A stretch of DNA of 64,000 bases from contig CAZOZP010000003.1 in the NCBI GenBank assembly GCA_964584325.1, positions 27,754 to 91,753 on the forward strand, written 5' to 3'. The DNA is from CAZOZP01 sp964584325 (GTDB lineage: Bacteria; Bacteroidota; Ignavibacteria; Ignavibacteriales; Melioribacteraceae). The notes beneath the pieces are model-generated. The model saw only the letters and a list, made by a program, of their open reading frames with translations, was not told the DNA's origin and made no database searches. Shown here piece after piece: positions 1-6,542 of the stretch (positions within the stretch are counted from its first letter, which is position 1; every line of letters starts with the position of its first letter). The position numbers and the translations under genes are program-made.

Positions 1-99
1 AATTTGAAGAAGGTAAATCAGCCGGTTAATTATATAAAAACTGCGAGTTTAGTTAGCCAAAGAGATTTAATGCATCCGAGATTTATTAAAATAAAATAG
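1..99 (+). CDS. C-terminal end of a phage late gene (partial)
   Basis: An open frame enters from the left edge and stops with TAG at 97-99, leaving 32 basic residues. It lies just upstream of a gpG-like gene; in Mu the gene before G encodes the F-type minor head protein, so that is the best guess from position alone. The fragment is too short to identify by sequence. Confidence 0.4.
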   Translation, partial: NLKKVNQPVNYIKTASLVSQRDLMHPRFIKIK

Positions 100-189
100 G
101 CAGTTGGAGGGACGCTTACCTCCCTCATAGGGCTGACGATTTCTCGATAGTCCAGATGGCCCAAGCGATTTTCCATCTTTCAACTGCCT
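98..189 (+). ncRNA. Candidate structured RNA with pseudoknot between phage late genes
   Basis: The gap between two late genes can fold compactly. An outer stem pairs 98-106 with 181-189 (9 bp, perfect). Inside it a hairpin pairs GAGGGA (107-112) with TCCCTC (121-126), and a second pairs GGGC (130-133) with GCCC (159-162). Five bases of the first loop, CGCTT (113-117), are complementary to AAGCG (163-167), giving a possible pseudoknot. The block is richer in GC than its surroundings. I do not recognise the fold. It could be a phage regulatory RNA, a processing site or a self-cleaving RNA, and strand is assumed from the flanking genes. Confidence 0.4.
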
Positions 190-224
190 TAAGCAAACTT
201 AAATAATTTTAACGGGAAAAGCAA

Positions 225-713
225 ATGTCACAGGATTTCAAAGCATTGTCAGAGTTGCTGGCAAAAATAACCAACCGGGTACCGATTATGCGAATTATTG
301 CCGGGACAATGCATACTGCGGTTATGAAGAATTTTGAAGCAGAGGGAAGACCGGGCAAATGGCAACAGCTTGCAAAAAGTACAATAAAAGATCGTTCTAA
401 AAAAGGTTACTGGCCGGGGAGAATATTGCAGCGTTCGGGAGCGTTGAAACGTTCTGTTTTGCAGGATTCAAACAATAACGAAGCAATTGTTTCAGTAAAT
501 TTAAGGTATGCCGCAATTCAGAATTTTGGCGGTATTATTCACCGAAGCTCAATAAAAACTTATATCCGCAAAAAGAAAAGCGGAATACCGGCGACAAAGC
601 CAAAGAAAAACCTTATGTCCTCAATCCGGATACCTGCCCGCCCTTTTATGTTTCTTCCCGATGAAGCAATAAAAGACATTGAAAGCGATATTATTGACTA
701 TTTAACGAGGTGA
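225..713 (+). CDS. Phage virion morphogenesis protein, Mu gpG / P2 gpS type
   Basis: The 162-residue product matches the phage virion morphogenesis family, whose members take part in head or tail completion. Features seen are an N-terminal helix, the segment around GRPGKWQQL followed by STIKDR, an SGALKRS motif, a YAAIQNFGG segment and a late IPARPFMFL motif before a C-terminal helix. These are the recurring landmarks of the family, and the length is normal. It is the last recognisable virion gene before the arms of the prophage converge. The ribosome-binding site is weak (GGGAAAAG upstream of ATG). Assignment to gpG rather than gpS rests on the Mu-like context. Confidence 0.8.
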   Translation: MSQDFKALSELLAKITNRVPIMRIIAGTMHTAVMKNFEAEGRPGKWQQLAKSTIKDRSKKGYWPGRILQRSGALKRSVLQDSNNNEAIVSVNLRYAAIQNFGGIIHRSSIKTYIRKKKSGIPATKPKKNLMSSIRIPARPFMFLPDEAIKDIESDIIDYLTR

Positions 714-744
714 TAATCGGGATTAAATATCTTTAATATTTCAG

Positions 745-775
745 TTTCATTTTTGAAGCTGAATAGCTATATTTG
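745..775 (+). promoter_or_regulatory. Candidate Bacteroidota-type promoter for cargo genes
   Basis: TTTC at 745-748 is followed after 19 bases by TATATTTG at 768-775, close to the TTTG-N19-21-TAnnTTTG form. It sits about 35 bases upstream of the next start codon and downstream of the late gene stop, so the two following genes may be expressed apart from the late operon. Confidence 0.35.
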
Positions 776-809
776 TTTGGGATAACAAACTTCTTTTAAT
801 GGAGTATAT

Positions 810-1001
810 ATGGAAAAAGACTACAGCATTCAAGAAATTAATGAGTTTTATAAGATATTATACCCCGACAAGAAAGATTATCCTGAATCCAGTTCATTTG
901 AGGAGTTTATTATAAAAAATTGGGGGAATAATCCTTTGTTAAATATTACCAATAATCAGGGGATGGAGTACTCAACCACTACTAATTTAAATAAAGAGTA
1001 G
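810..1001 (+). CDS. Small hypothetical protein, first gene of cargo pair
   Basis: This encodes 63 residues, acidic and aromatic-rich at the N-terminus (DYSIQEINEFYKILYP) and polar at the C-terminus. No family is recognised. The start is supported by GGAG eight bases upstream of ATG. It ends four bases before the next gene, so the two are probably translated together. A candidate promoter lies just upstream, and the pair ends at a strong terminator. That layout is typical of a moron, an independently transcribed cargo unit carried by a prophage. Confidence 0.55.
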   Translation: MEKDYSIQEINEFYKILYPDKKDYPESSSFEEFIIKNWGNNPLLNITNNQGMEYSTTTNLNKE

Positions 1002-1005
1002 CTGA

Positions 1006-1902
1006 ATGGCAGACTTGTTAACAACAGATAACGATTTCAAGATCAAGTTTGATGGTCAAGTTCATCAAATTGATGCAAACGTATTGATAAACAGCCTTAT
1101 TCATACTACTACGGTTATTCAAGAAATAAACAAGTATATTGATTCCGGAAAGAGAATCGAAATAAAAATAAAAGCACTTGAAAAAGGAAGTTTCCTTATA
1201 CACATTGAAATTCTGGAGACAGTAATTGGTGCTTTGCAAACAATATTCAGTAAGGAGACGATCCCGATTGGTGGAACAATAATAGGCATACTCGTTGGTT
1301 TGATAAAAATAAAAGAACATTTACAAGGGCGGAAACCTAAAGAAATAGAGAAATGTGACGATACAATAAAAATCACGAATGATATTGGGAACGTTTTTGT
1401 AATTGAGCAATTAACATATAATATTTACGATAGTAACTCAGTTGTAAAAGACTCTTTGGCGCATAATTTTGATGCTATTAATAATGATAGTTCCATAACG
1501 GGTTTTGAAATTACTGACAGAAACGAAAAGCCCTATGTTAAAATTGACAGAGATCAATTTGTTAATTTGTCGATTAAATCTGAAGACATATCCAATAACG
1601 AAAAACTAATTACCGAAGCTGCTACCTTAAATATTGTCAGACTTTCATTCGAGGGAAATTTAAAATGGGAATTTTATTACAAGGGCAATAGAATCTCGGC
1701 TAAAATTAAAGATGAGAATTTCCAAAAATCCATCGATAATGGTGAGATGTTTTCAAAGGGGGATGTACTTGAGGTTGAATTACAGATTATCCAATGCTGG
1801 GAAGAGTCTGTTCGCACTTATGTTAATAAATCTTATCAGGTTAATAAAATAATTAGACATATTCCGAGGGATGTTGAGCAAAAATTAGATTTTCAAGAAT
1901 AA
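1006..1902 (+). CDS. Hypothetical prophage cargo protein with one hydrophobic segment
   Basis: The 298-residue protein begins with a strand-rich region ending in KGSFLIHIEI (about residues 59-68). A glycine-rich hydrophobic stretch follows (about 88-102, GGTIIGILVGLIKI), then a longer beta-rich C-terminal half. The hydrophobic stretch could be a single membrane segment or a buried hairpin. I believe similar proteins recur in prophages and other mobile elements, but no function is known to me. Its separate promoter, its position between phage arms and its terminator suggest cargo expressed from the lysogen, possibly a defence or exclusion factor. That role is inference only. Confidence 0.65.
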   Translation: MADLLTTDNDFKIKFDGQVHQIDANVLINSLIHTTTVIQEINKYIDSGKRIEIKIKALEKGSFLIHIEILETVIGALQTIFSKETIPIGGTIIGILVGLIKIKEHLQGRKPKEIEKCDDTIKITNDIGNVFVIEQLTYNIYDSNSVVKDSLAHNFDAINNDSSITGFEITDRNEKPYVKIDRDQFVNLSIKSEDISNNEKLITEAATLNIVRLSFEGNLKWEFYYKGNRISAKIKDENFQKSIDNGEMFSKGDVLEVELQIIQCWEESVRTYVNKSYQVNKIIRHIPRDVEQKLDFQE

Positions 1903-1906
1903 ATTA

Positions 1907-1936
1907 AAAAGCCCCTATTGCAGGGGCTTTTCTTTT
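1907..1936. terminator. Bidirectional intrinsic terminator between converging prophage arms
   Basis: AAAAGCCCC (1907-1915) pairs with GGGGCTTTT (1923-1931) around a 7-base loop. T-rich sequence follows on the plus strand and the A-run gives a T-run on the minus strand. It sits between the plus-strand cargo gene stop (1902) and the minus-strand gene stop (1941), so it can end transcription from both sides. Confidence 0.9.
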
Positions 1937-1940
1937 GGTT

Positions 1941-2141
1941 TCAGTTCACGCCGGGTTGCACCAGGTCTTTTTCTACCTCTCCCAATATTCGAATTGCTGC
2001 ATAAATTACATCTGCAACATTGCCATCAAGGCCGTGAGTTTCTGCCTGATGCAATGAAGCTTCCATTGCTGTTGTAAGCAGCGTAAGGGCATAATAGAAC
2101 TTTGTGTATTCCGTTCCTTCGAATGGATTTAAGCTACTCAT
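1941..2141 (-). CDS. Small hypothetical phage protein
   Basis: The 66-residue product starts at 2141, where ATG overlaps the TGA of the upstream antirepressor gene (ATGA), with AGAGG about ten bases upstream. A longer in-frame start exists inside the upstream gene but lacks this coupling. The protein is mostly helical in appearance (YYALTLLTTAMEASLHQAE) with a second helix near the C-terminus. No family is recognised. It is the last gene of the leftward operon before the terminator. Confidence 0.55.
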   Translation of the reverse strand: MSSLNPFEGTEYTKFYYALTLLTTAMEASLHQAETHGLDGNVADVIYAAIRILGEVEKDLVQPGVN

Positions 2142-2752
2142 TTTGTAGCCTCTACTGAAATAATTTGCCCCGTTGAATTCCGGCATACAGTTCTATCTTT
2201 AACCCATTCTTTTTCAATGTATTTCCCTGTTATTTTATCATATCTGGTCATCGTTTTAATTGGAAGATCAAGAGCTTTACAGGCCTCTTTTCTGCATAAT
2301 CCAATTTCACGGAATCTATCGTATCTGTTAATTTTCGAGTGTGGAATTTTAGAATATAATACTAATTCCATCTTCTTTGCTTCAATAAGGTATGTTCGTA
2401 ATTCCTTTATTTCGCTAATGTGAACATACTCCTTTGCACGTATTTGCCTTAATGTTGTAGCGAATACCTTGCGGAACTCTTTTGCCATTTCAGAAGAACG
2501 CACAAGCATGCACATTAAATATACCTGTTCTTCGTTAAGCAGATAGGAATCCTGTACTCCTGAAGGAGTGGACAATTTGTCCATAGCTACTTCTCCGAAC
2601 TCTTCTTTGTTTCTCTGAATGTTTCGGCTCAGATTATTCTTCTCAACCCCAAGAATTTCGGAAAGCCGATTTAATGGAAGGTAAAACTGTCCGTCACGGC
2701 GGACTATCTGTGTTTCGGTTAAACCGAAATGTTGAATTGTGTTACTGGTCAT
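2138..2752 (-). CDS. Phage antirepressor / Rha-type regulatory protein
   Basis: The 204-residue product has an N-terminal region of the Rha/BRO-N/ORF6N kind: YLPLNRLSEILGVEKNNLSRNIQ, followed by a segment rich in EEQVYLMCMLVRS and AKEFRKVFA typical of these regulators. A C-terminal helix-turn-helix-like part ends in basic residues. Such proteins counteract the phage repressor or alter host regulation. The start at 2752 is chosen because GGAGGTC lies just upstream of ATG. The frame stays open a further 40 codons upstream, but that part overlaps a structured RNA (2780-2854) and is not likely to be translated as protein. That RNA can pair with this gene's ribosome-binding region. Confidence 0.75.
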   Translation of the reverse strand: MTSNTIQHFGLTETQIVRRDGQFYLPLNRLSEILGVEKNNLSRNIQRNKEEFGEVAMDKLSTPSGVQDSYLLNEEQVYLMCMLVRSSEMAKEFRKVFATTLRQIRAKEYVHISEIKELRTYLIEAKKMELVLYSKIPHSKINRYDRFREIGLCRKEACKALDLPIKTMTRYDKITGKYIEKEWVKDRTVCRNSTGQIISVEATK

Positions 2753-2779
2753 AAGACCTCCTATAATGTTTTTTTGCAT

Positions 2780-2854
2780 AAAAAAACCCAACTCTTGCAA
2801 ACGTAACACCATAGGCGAAGACGTTTCGGGCCTCACGGCTACCGAAGAGTTGGG
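2780..2854 (-). ncRNA. Candidate C4-type antisense RNA upstream of the antirepressor
   Basis: On the minus strand CCCAACTCTT (2854-2845) pairs perfectly with AAGAGTTGGG (2796-2787), followed by seven T residues, so the RNA would end like an intrinsic terminator. Two hairpins sit inside. CGG-UA-GCC pairs with GGC-CCG around a GUGA loop, and AAACGT (2826-2821) pairs with ACGTTT (2804-2799) around a 16-base loop. That loop holds CCTATGGTGTT, which can pair over 11 bases with AACATTATAGG covering the antirepressor Shine-Dalgarno (with two G-U pairs). Phages P1, P7 and P22 control antirepressors with C4/Sar RNAs in the same position, and this looks like a distant or convergent counterpart. Confidence 0.6.
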
Positions 2855-2902
2855 CAATACTATTATTTTCACTTTAAAATAGAAATAGCCACTTTAAAGG
2901 CT

Positions 2903-2937
2903 ATATTGCCTATGATGTTTTTTTGCACAGGCAATAT
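2903..2937 (-). other. Hairpin holding a second antisense target site
   Basis: ATATTGCCT (2903-2911) pairs with AGGCAATAT (2929-2937). On the minus strand this segment carries AACATCATAGGC (2919-2908), which can pair with the loop of the downstream candidate RNA over 12 bases with one G-U pair. It shares the core TGCAAAAAAACAT-Y-ATAGG with the antirepressor ribosome-binding region (2760-2778), so the two are a degenerate direct repeat. Confidence 0.5.
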
Positions 2938-2965
2938 AACCGCTTTTTTACAGAATGTCAAATAT

Positions 2966-3016
2966 CTACAAAAACGATATAGCGATAGCCAAAACAATCA
3001 GCAGTAAAACTACCAT
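2966..3016 (-). CDS. Possible 16-residue hydrophobic peptide
   Basis: ATG at 3016 opens a frame of 16 codons ending in TAG, encoding MVVLLLIVLAIAISFL, which would span a membrane. AAGAG lies about five bases upstream of the ATG. It fits the gap between the preceding gene and the antisense RNA region. A chance ORF cannot be excluded at this length. Tiny hydrophobic peptides occur in phages and type I toxin systems. Confidence 0.3.
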   Translation of the reverse strand: MVVLLLIVLAIAISFL

Positions 3017-3035
3017 ATCGTCTCTTGTATCCCGA

Positions 3036-3254
3036 TTAATTTTTTTGAACATTTTCTACCTCTTTAATTATTTTGATTTGAGATTCAAACAAGAAAATAT
3101 CCTTATTCTTCTTGCTCCTGTACACTAGCCCGGTAAATACCACCGGAACTTCTTTTCCGTAATAAGGCGACTGCGGATCGGTTATTTTCACTATATAAAC
3201 TTTATCAAGCTTAGCAGCCAAGGCCCTGATCCTCAAATAAGTCGTAATTTTCAT
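3036..3254 (-). CDS. Small hypothetical phage protein
   Basis: The 72-residue basic protein has no family I recognise. It contains DPQSPYYGKEVPVVFTGLVY, suggesting a small beta-barrel or SH3-like fold. The ATG at 3254 overlaps the end of the upstream Mor-like gene by 44 bases, and its ribosome-binding site is weak (GAAGAAG), so a start further in is possible. It belongs to the leftward early/middle operon. Confidence 0.5.
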   Translation of the reverse strand: MKITTYLRIRALAAKLDKVYIVKITDPQSPYYGKEVPVVFTGLVYRSKKNKDIFLFESQIKIIKEVENVQKN

Positions 3255-3537
3255 AATTTGCTTCTTCAAGTACCTTATACACAAACCGCTGGCTTACATC
3301 AAGCCTGCGGCATATTTGGCTAATGTTTAACCGGCCGTCTCTTATGCCTTGCTTGTGTTTACGGATGTAATCTGACTTTAGCCTTGTAAACGGAGCTTCG
3401 GTAAAATATAGCGGAAGTTTCCTGAAATGGTTATATAACTTCAGAAAGTTATCTATGCCTATAAGTTCAATGATTTCTATATAGTCATCATTAAATGCTT
3501 TAGTATAATCTAATTCCTTAATCCAGTCTAAATTCAT
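3211..3537 (-). CDS. Mor/C-family middle transcription activator
   Basis: The 108-residue product matches the Mor transcription activator family of transposable phages, which switch on middle or late transcription. Seen are an N-terminal helical dimerisation part (around DDYIEIIELIGIDNFLKLY) and a C-terminal helix-turn-helix, NISQICRRLDVSQRFVYKVLE (about residues 71-91). It follows the GemA gene with a four-base overlap, the same order as in Mu (gemA then mor). It probably activates the late operon that reads from the far end of the prophage. Confidence 0.8.
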   Translation of the reverse strand: MNLDWIKELDYTKAFNDDYIEIIELIGIDNFLKLYNHFRKLPLYFTEAPFTRLKSDYIRKHKQGIRDGRLNISQICRRLDVSQRFVYKVLEEANYENYDLFEDQGLGC

Positions 3538-3974
3538 TTTCTTTCACCCATTGCAAGTAATGCCTGAATTATGTTGTTTGCCTGTGGCCTTGTTATCCAG
3601 ATTATATCGTCAACGCCGGTATTTTTCTTTACGAACTTCCTTAAAGATTCATCTGATTTGCTTTCGGATGTAATCCTCCAGAGACTTTCGATTTTTCGTA
3701 ATTGCCCGGGTGTTGCAAGTCCATCTCTCTGCCCAAGGCTATTGTATTTTTGCTTGCCGGAGCCGAACCTGTTTTCCTTTATCGTAGGCTTTTTACTCTG
3801 AAGCTTGAAACCAAATTTCTTAAAGTTCTCAATCAGTTCATCTGCCTGTGAATCACTTAAATCCACACTGCTTACCGCTCCGAACCCGGAAAGCATATCA
3901 CGGTAATTATCCTCAGAAATTCCGCACTGTTTTTGTGCTATTTTAATTTTGATGATTTGATCTTTTCTAGGCAT
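3534..3974 (-). CDS. gemA: GemA-like protein (Mu gp16, DUF1018)
   Basis: The 146-residue product has the GemA layout: an N-terminal helical domain (IAQKQCGISEDNYRDML), a linker, and a C-terminal domain with ATPGQLRKIESLWR and ITRPQANNIIQAL. In Mu, GemA influences host gene expression and DNA topology early in the lytic cycle. The start at 3974 is chosen because GGAGG sits six bases upstream; a slightly longer start (3995) lacks this. It overlaps the previous gene by eight bases and the Mor gene by four. Confidence 0.8.
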   Translation of the reverse strand: MPRKDQIIKIKIAQKQCGISEDNYRDMLSGFGAVSSVDLSDSQADELIENFKKFGFKLQSKKPTIKENRFGSGKQKYNSLGQRDGLATPGQLRKIESLWRITSESKSDESLRKFVKKNTGVDDIIWITRPQANNIIQALLAMGERK

Positions 3975-4383
3975 TTTCTTCCTCCATAAGCTCAATGGAT
4001 TTATTGTTTTTTATTAGTGTATTCTTTAGCGTTTTAAAGCTCGAAAAGAAAGGGCTGTAAACGTAAAATGATTTGTCTATATCCATTTTATGTTCTTTAT
4101 ACATTTTTGAAAGCTTTCTTGAGGCTTTTACCTCTTGACGAGTTTTAGCCTTATAGAGGTAAGACTTTTTTGCATTCCAGACTTTCTTCTGTATTTCCTC
4201 CAATTCGTTACCTTTTAAAACAAATTTCCCATAATCCTGTTTTACATAGACACATATAGAATAGCTCAATTTCGCTGAGGCTCTTACATTAAGGGCTATC
4301 TCAATATCATCGCATTTAAGCTTAACATTTCTTCCAAAAGGATGCATCTGATCTTCAACATATTTCCATTCTTCCTTTGTCAT
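3967..4383 (-). CDS. Hypothetical phage protein
   Basis: The 138-residue, lysine-rich protein has strands near the N-terminus (IEIALNVRASAKLSYSICVYV) and then helices. No family is recognised. It overlaps both neighbours by a few bases (start ATGA at 4383, end inside gemA), so it belongs to the same polycistronic message. Its position between Gam and GemA is occupied by variable small genes in Mu-like phages. Confidence 0.55.
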   Translation of the reverse strand: MTKEEWKYVEDQMHPFGRNVKLKCDDIEIALNVRASAKLSYSICVYVKQDYGKFVLKGNELEEIQKKVWNAKKSYLYKAKTRQEVKASRKLSKMYKEHKMDIDKSFYVYSPFFSSFKTLKNTLIKNNKSIELMEEENA

Positions 4384-4577
4384 TTTGCACCTTCAAGAGC
4401 TTCTTTTACATCCTTAATTCTTACTGATGCCAGTCTGATCAGCTGAGTAACCTCAGCAAACTGTCTTGTCATATCCTTATCCGCAAGCAGTTTTATGTTC
4501 TCTCTTTTGAATATTTGAGCATCCTCCTGAATGTTGTTGCAGGATTCGAGCATTAAGTCAAGCATTTTTGTATTCAT
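4380..4577 (-). CDS. Small helical hypothetical phage protein
   Basis: The 65-residue product appears to be two helices (MLDLMLESCNNIQEDAQIF and TRQFAEVTQLIRLASVRIK). The start is supported by GAGGTTGAT just upstream. It overlaps the next gene by four bases. No family is recognised. Confidence 0.5.
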   Translation of the reverse strand: MNTKMLDLMLESCNNIQEDAQIFKRENIKLLADKDMTRQFAEVTQLIRLASVRIKDVKEALEGAK

Positions 4578-4600
4578 ATCAACCTCATATTTATGGTTTG

Positions 4601-4645
4601 AACCGGGAAGGGGAATCGAACCCCTTCCAATGAACCGTTCCGGTT
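4601..4645 (-). other. Strong hairpin resembling a tRNA T-arm
   Basis: GGAAGGGG (4606-4613) pairs with CCCCTTCC (4621-4628). Read on the minus strand the 7-base loop is TTCGATT, the canonical tRNA T-loop. AACCG (4601-4605) can also pair with CGGTT (4641-4645), extending the stem across a 12-base bulge. It lies between gam and the next gene and reaches into the gam stop codon. There is no following T-run, so it is not a simple terminator. No complete tRNA can be built around it. Confidence 0.55.
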
Positions 4646-5195
4646 ATTTTGCACTTGTAATACTGCCTAATACCACCTGACTTTTTAGTTCTTCCCAGTT
4701 TATATCTATTACAACAGTTTCGTCCTGGTCTATCTTAAGACCAATGCCTGCAAGTTTTTCATCGTTGAGTTTTTCTGAAGCCATATCAAGAAGTATTTCG
4801 TCTTTATTCAATTCTTCTTTTGTTCTTATATATTTACCCGGGAAAATGCGCTTTACAAGTTCAACAACTGTATTTAGGTTGTATTTTCTGTTAAGCAATG
4901 AAACTTTCGGCGGATTTGTTCTGAAACCTATTACTCCGTTTGCAAGCGATTTTGTTCTGTGTTTAATAAACTCTGCTTTATTCAGTACGCAGAACGACTC
5001 TATATCTTTTTCAATTTCAACTTTTGCCTGGCGCACGTCTTTTGTTTCTTCTTCATAACGTTCCTTTGTCTGTTGTATTTTCAGATTCATTTCAGCTTCT
5101 TTCTTCGCTATAAAGCTTTCTATTCTTCCGAGTTCGAGTAGTTGCCTGTCAACTTCTTCAAAACTTTTGCAAGCAGTTTTAATTACTTTACTCAT
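4644..5195 (-). CDS. gam: Gam-like host-nuclease inhibitor
   Basis: The 183-residue product matches Mu Gam, a Ku-like protein that binds double-strand DNA ends and protects them from host exonucleases. Seen are a long N-terminal coiled coil (about residues 18-68), the family segment SLANGVIGFRTNPPKVSLL (about 83-101), then RKYNLNTVVELVKRIF, with strands in the C-terminal part (AGIGLKIDQDETVVIDI). Mu Gam is 174 residues, so length is normal. It overlaps the gene before it by eight bases. Confidence 0.85.
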   Translation of the reverse strand: MSKVIKTACKSFEEVDRQLLELGRIESFIAKKEAEMNLKIQQTKERYEEETKDVRQAKVEIEKDIESFCVLNKAEFIKHRTKSLANGVIGFRTNPPKVSLLNRKYNLNTVVELVKRIFPGKYIRTKEELNKDEILLDMASEKLNDEKLAGIGLKIDQDETVVIDINWEELKSQVVLGSITSAK

Positions 5196-5376
5196 TTTGG
5201 TCTCCTTGTATTATTGTTGAAAGTTCTTTGTAAATTTCATCCCAGTTCCATTGCTGATGAACGCTGATCAGCGCCGCACAGAGAACAACAAGCGCATTTT
5301 TATCAAGTAGTTCTGCTTGTTTTTTGTTCTTCTCAAAGAGCGTTTTGTCAATTGTCACTTCCAGTTTTTCCTGCAT
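5188..5376 (-). CDS. Small hypothetical phage protein
   Basis: The 62-residue protein has a central hydrophobic helix (LLDKNALVVLCAALISVHQ) and an acidic end. It overlaps gam by eight bases and touches the previous gene at one base, so translation is likely coupled. No family is recognised. Confidence 0.5.
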   Translation of the reverse strand: MQEKLEVTIDKTLFEKNKKQAELLDKNALVVLCAALISVHQQWNWDEIYKELSTIIQGDQNE

Positions 5377-5609
5377 TAGTTAATCCTTAAATCAAAGTCC
5401 GTGAAAAAGAAATAGCTCATACACATCCAGCGTATATTGATATACTTTTCCCTGTATTCAAAGTCTTTCTGATACTTCAGGATTATTTCTACAAGCTTGA
5501 TATATTCAACCATTGCCGTGTATGTGTTATATCCGGGGTATTTGTTTCGTGCCGTATTAATAACGCTTGCAAGCGTTTCATCATTTATTGTTTTAATTAC
5601 ATTATTCAT
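5376..5609 (-). CDS. Small hypothetical phage protein
   Basis: The 77-residue product is aromatic-rich (YPGYNTYTAMVEYIKLVEIIL, then YREKYINIRW). It starts two bases after the MuB-like gene ends. No family is recognised. Its place directly after the B gene fits the variable semi-essential early region of transposable phages. Confidence 0.5.
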   Translation of the reverse strand: MNNVIKTINDETLASVINTARNKYPGYNTYTAMVEYIKLVEIILKYQKDFEYREKYINIRWMCMSYFFFTDFDLRIN

Positions 5610-5611
5610 AA

Positions 5612-6499
5612 TTACCTCACAAGCTGGTTAAATGCTGTACGAATAATATCCTGGTTAACGGTTACTCCTTTGTTTAACGCTATTCTTCTTGACTCCCTTG
5701 CTAAAATGGTCAAAACCCTTGCATTTCTTCGGCATAGCTCAATAAAATCCCTCTCCAGTCCTGCGAATCCTTCGCCGTAACTGAAAACCAACTTTGTTAT
5801 ATCTGCATCAGTAAGCGGCTTTAATTCCAGAAATGCACCAATTCTTGTATAGATCTGTTCGTGCACACCGCCGACACCTTTGATGTTATTCAATAAACGC
5901 GGAAGTCCGGATAAAAGAAGACCGACACCGGCCTTGTCGTGAATACTTCTTAATAAATCAAGTGCTTTGTCTTGTAGATATTCAGCCTGGTCAATTATCA
6001 ATAGCCTTCCGGAGTTTTTAAGCTTTGAAATAATGTCTTTCTTCAATAAATTCAAGTGTCCTTTGCCGTTATAACCGCACATTTCGTGAAGCTCCGAAAG
6101 CAGTTCTTTCGGGCTGTATGCAGTATCAACTTCAATAAATAGAACCTCCTGGTGTTCCTCTGCATAGGACTTCAATGCTGATGTTTTACCAAGTCCTGAT
6201 TTGCCTGTAATTAGCCCGATTGACCTTTGAAGGTGGGTTAATCTTACTACATTTAATACCATTTCAGTGTTTGTTAAATTCCTGATAAATACGTGTTCAG
6301 ATGAATACTTTTTGCGCTCAAGTACATCTTTGATGTAATTACTGATCCTGAATGAAGTTCTTTCAAGGTCTCCTTTGTACTTGTTGTTTAAGAATTGCGA
6401 AAGCTGAGCCGGTGACATATCCATCATTGATGCAGCTGCATTCATTGAAGGAATTGTGCCGTCCTTAAGAAGACTGTTGAATGTTTTGATAATTTCCAT
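5612..6499 (-). CDS. MuB-type AAA+ ATPase (target DNA activator)
   Basis: The 295-residue product has an N-terminal helix-turn-helix (AAASMMDMSPAQLSQFLNNK, about 21-40) and an AAA+ core with Walker A GKSGLGKT (99-106) and Walker B LLIIDQAE (166-173). This is the layout of MuB and the IstB-like AAA_22 group. MuB binds target DNA with ATP, activates the transposase and gives target immunity. It follows the transposase gene as A is followed by B in Mu. A stable hairpin (6543-6577) separates the two. Confidence 0.88.
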   Translation of the reverse strand: MEIIKTFNSLLKDGTIPSMNAAASMMDMSPAQLSQFLNNKYKGDLERTSFRISNYIKDVLERKKYSSEHVFIRNLTNTEMVLNVVRLTHLQRSIGLITGKSGLGKTSALKSYAEEHQEVLFIEVDTAYSPKELLSELHEMCGYNGKGHLNLLKKDIISKLKNSGRLLIIDQAEYLQDKALDLLRSIHDKAGVGLLLSGLPRLLNNIKGVGGVHEQIYTRIGAFLELKPLTDADITKLVFSYGEGFAGLERDFIELCRRNARVLTILARESRRIALNKGVTVNQDIIRTAFNQLVR

Positions 6500-6542
6500 T
6501 ACTTTTAATTCCCATTATTTATTTAATGTATAGTGTATTACT

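Noticed and set aside
130..160. CTGACGA at 133-139 recalls the hammerhead ribozyme core
   Set aside because: No GAAA and no cleavage-site segment are found in the required places, on either strand.
2753..2872. 40-codon in-frame extension of the antirepressor
   Set aside because: A strong Shine-Dalgarno precedes the later ATG (2752), and the extension coincides with a stable RNA structure with a T-run.
4601..4645. A tRNA gene
   Set aside because: Only a T-arm-like hairpin is present; no D-arm, anticodon arm or matching acceptor 5' strand can be placed.
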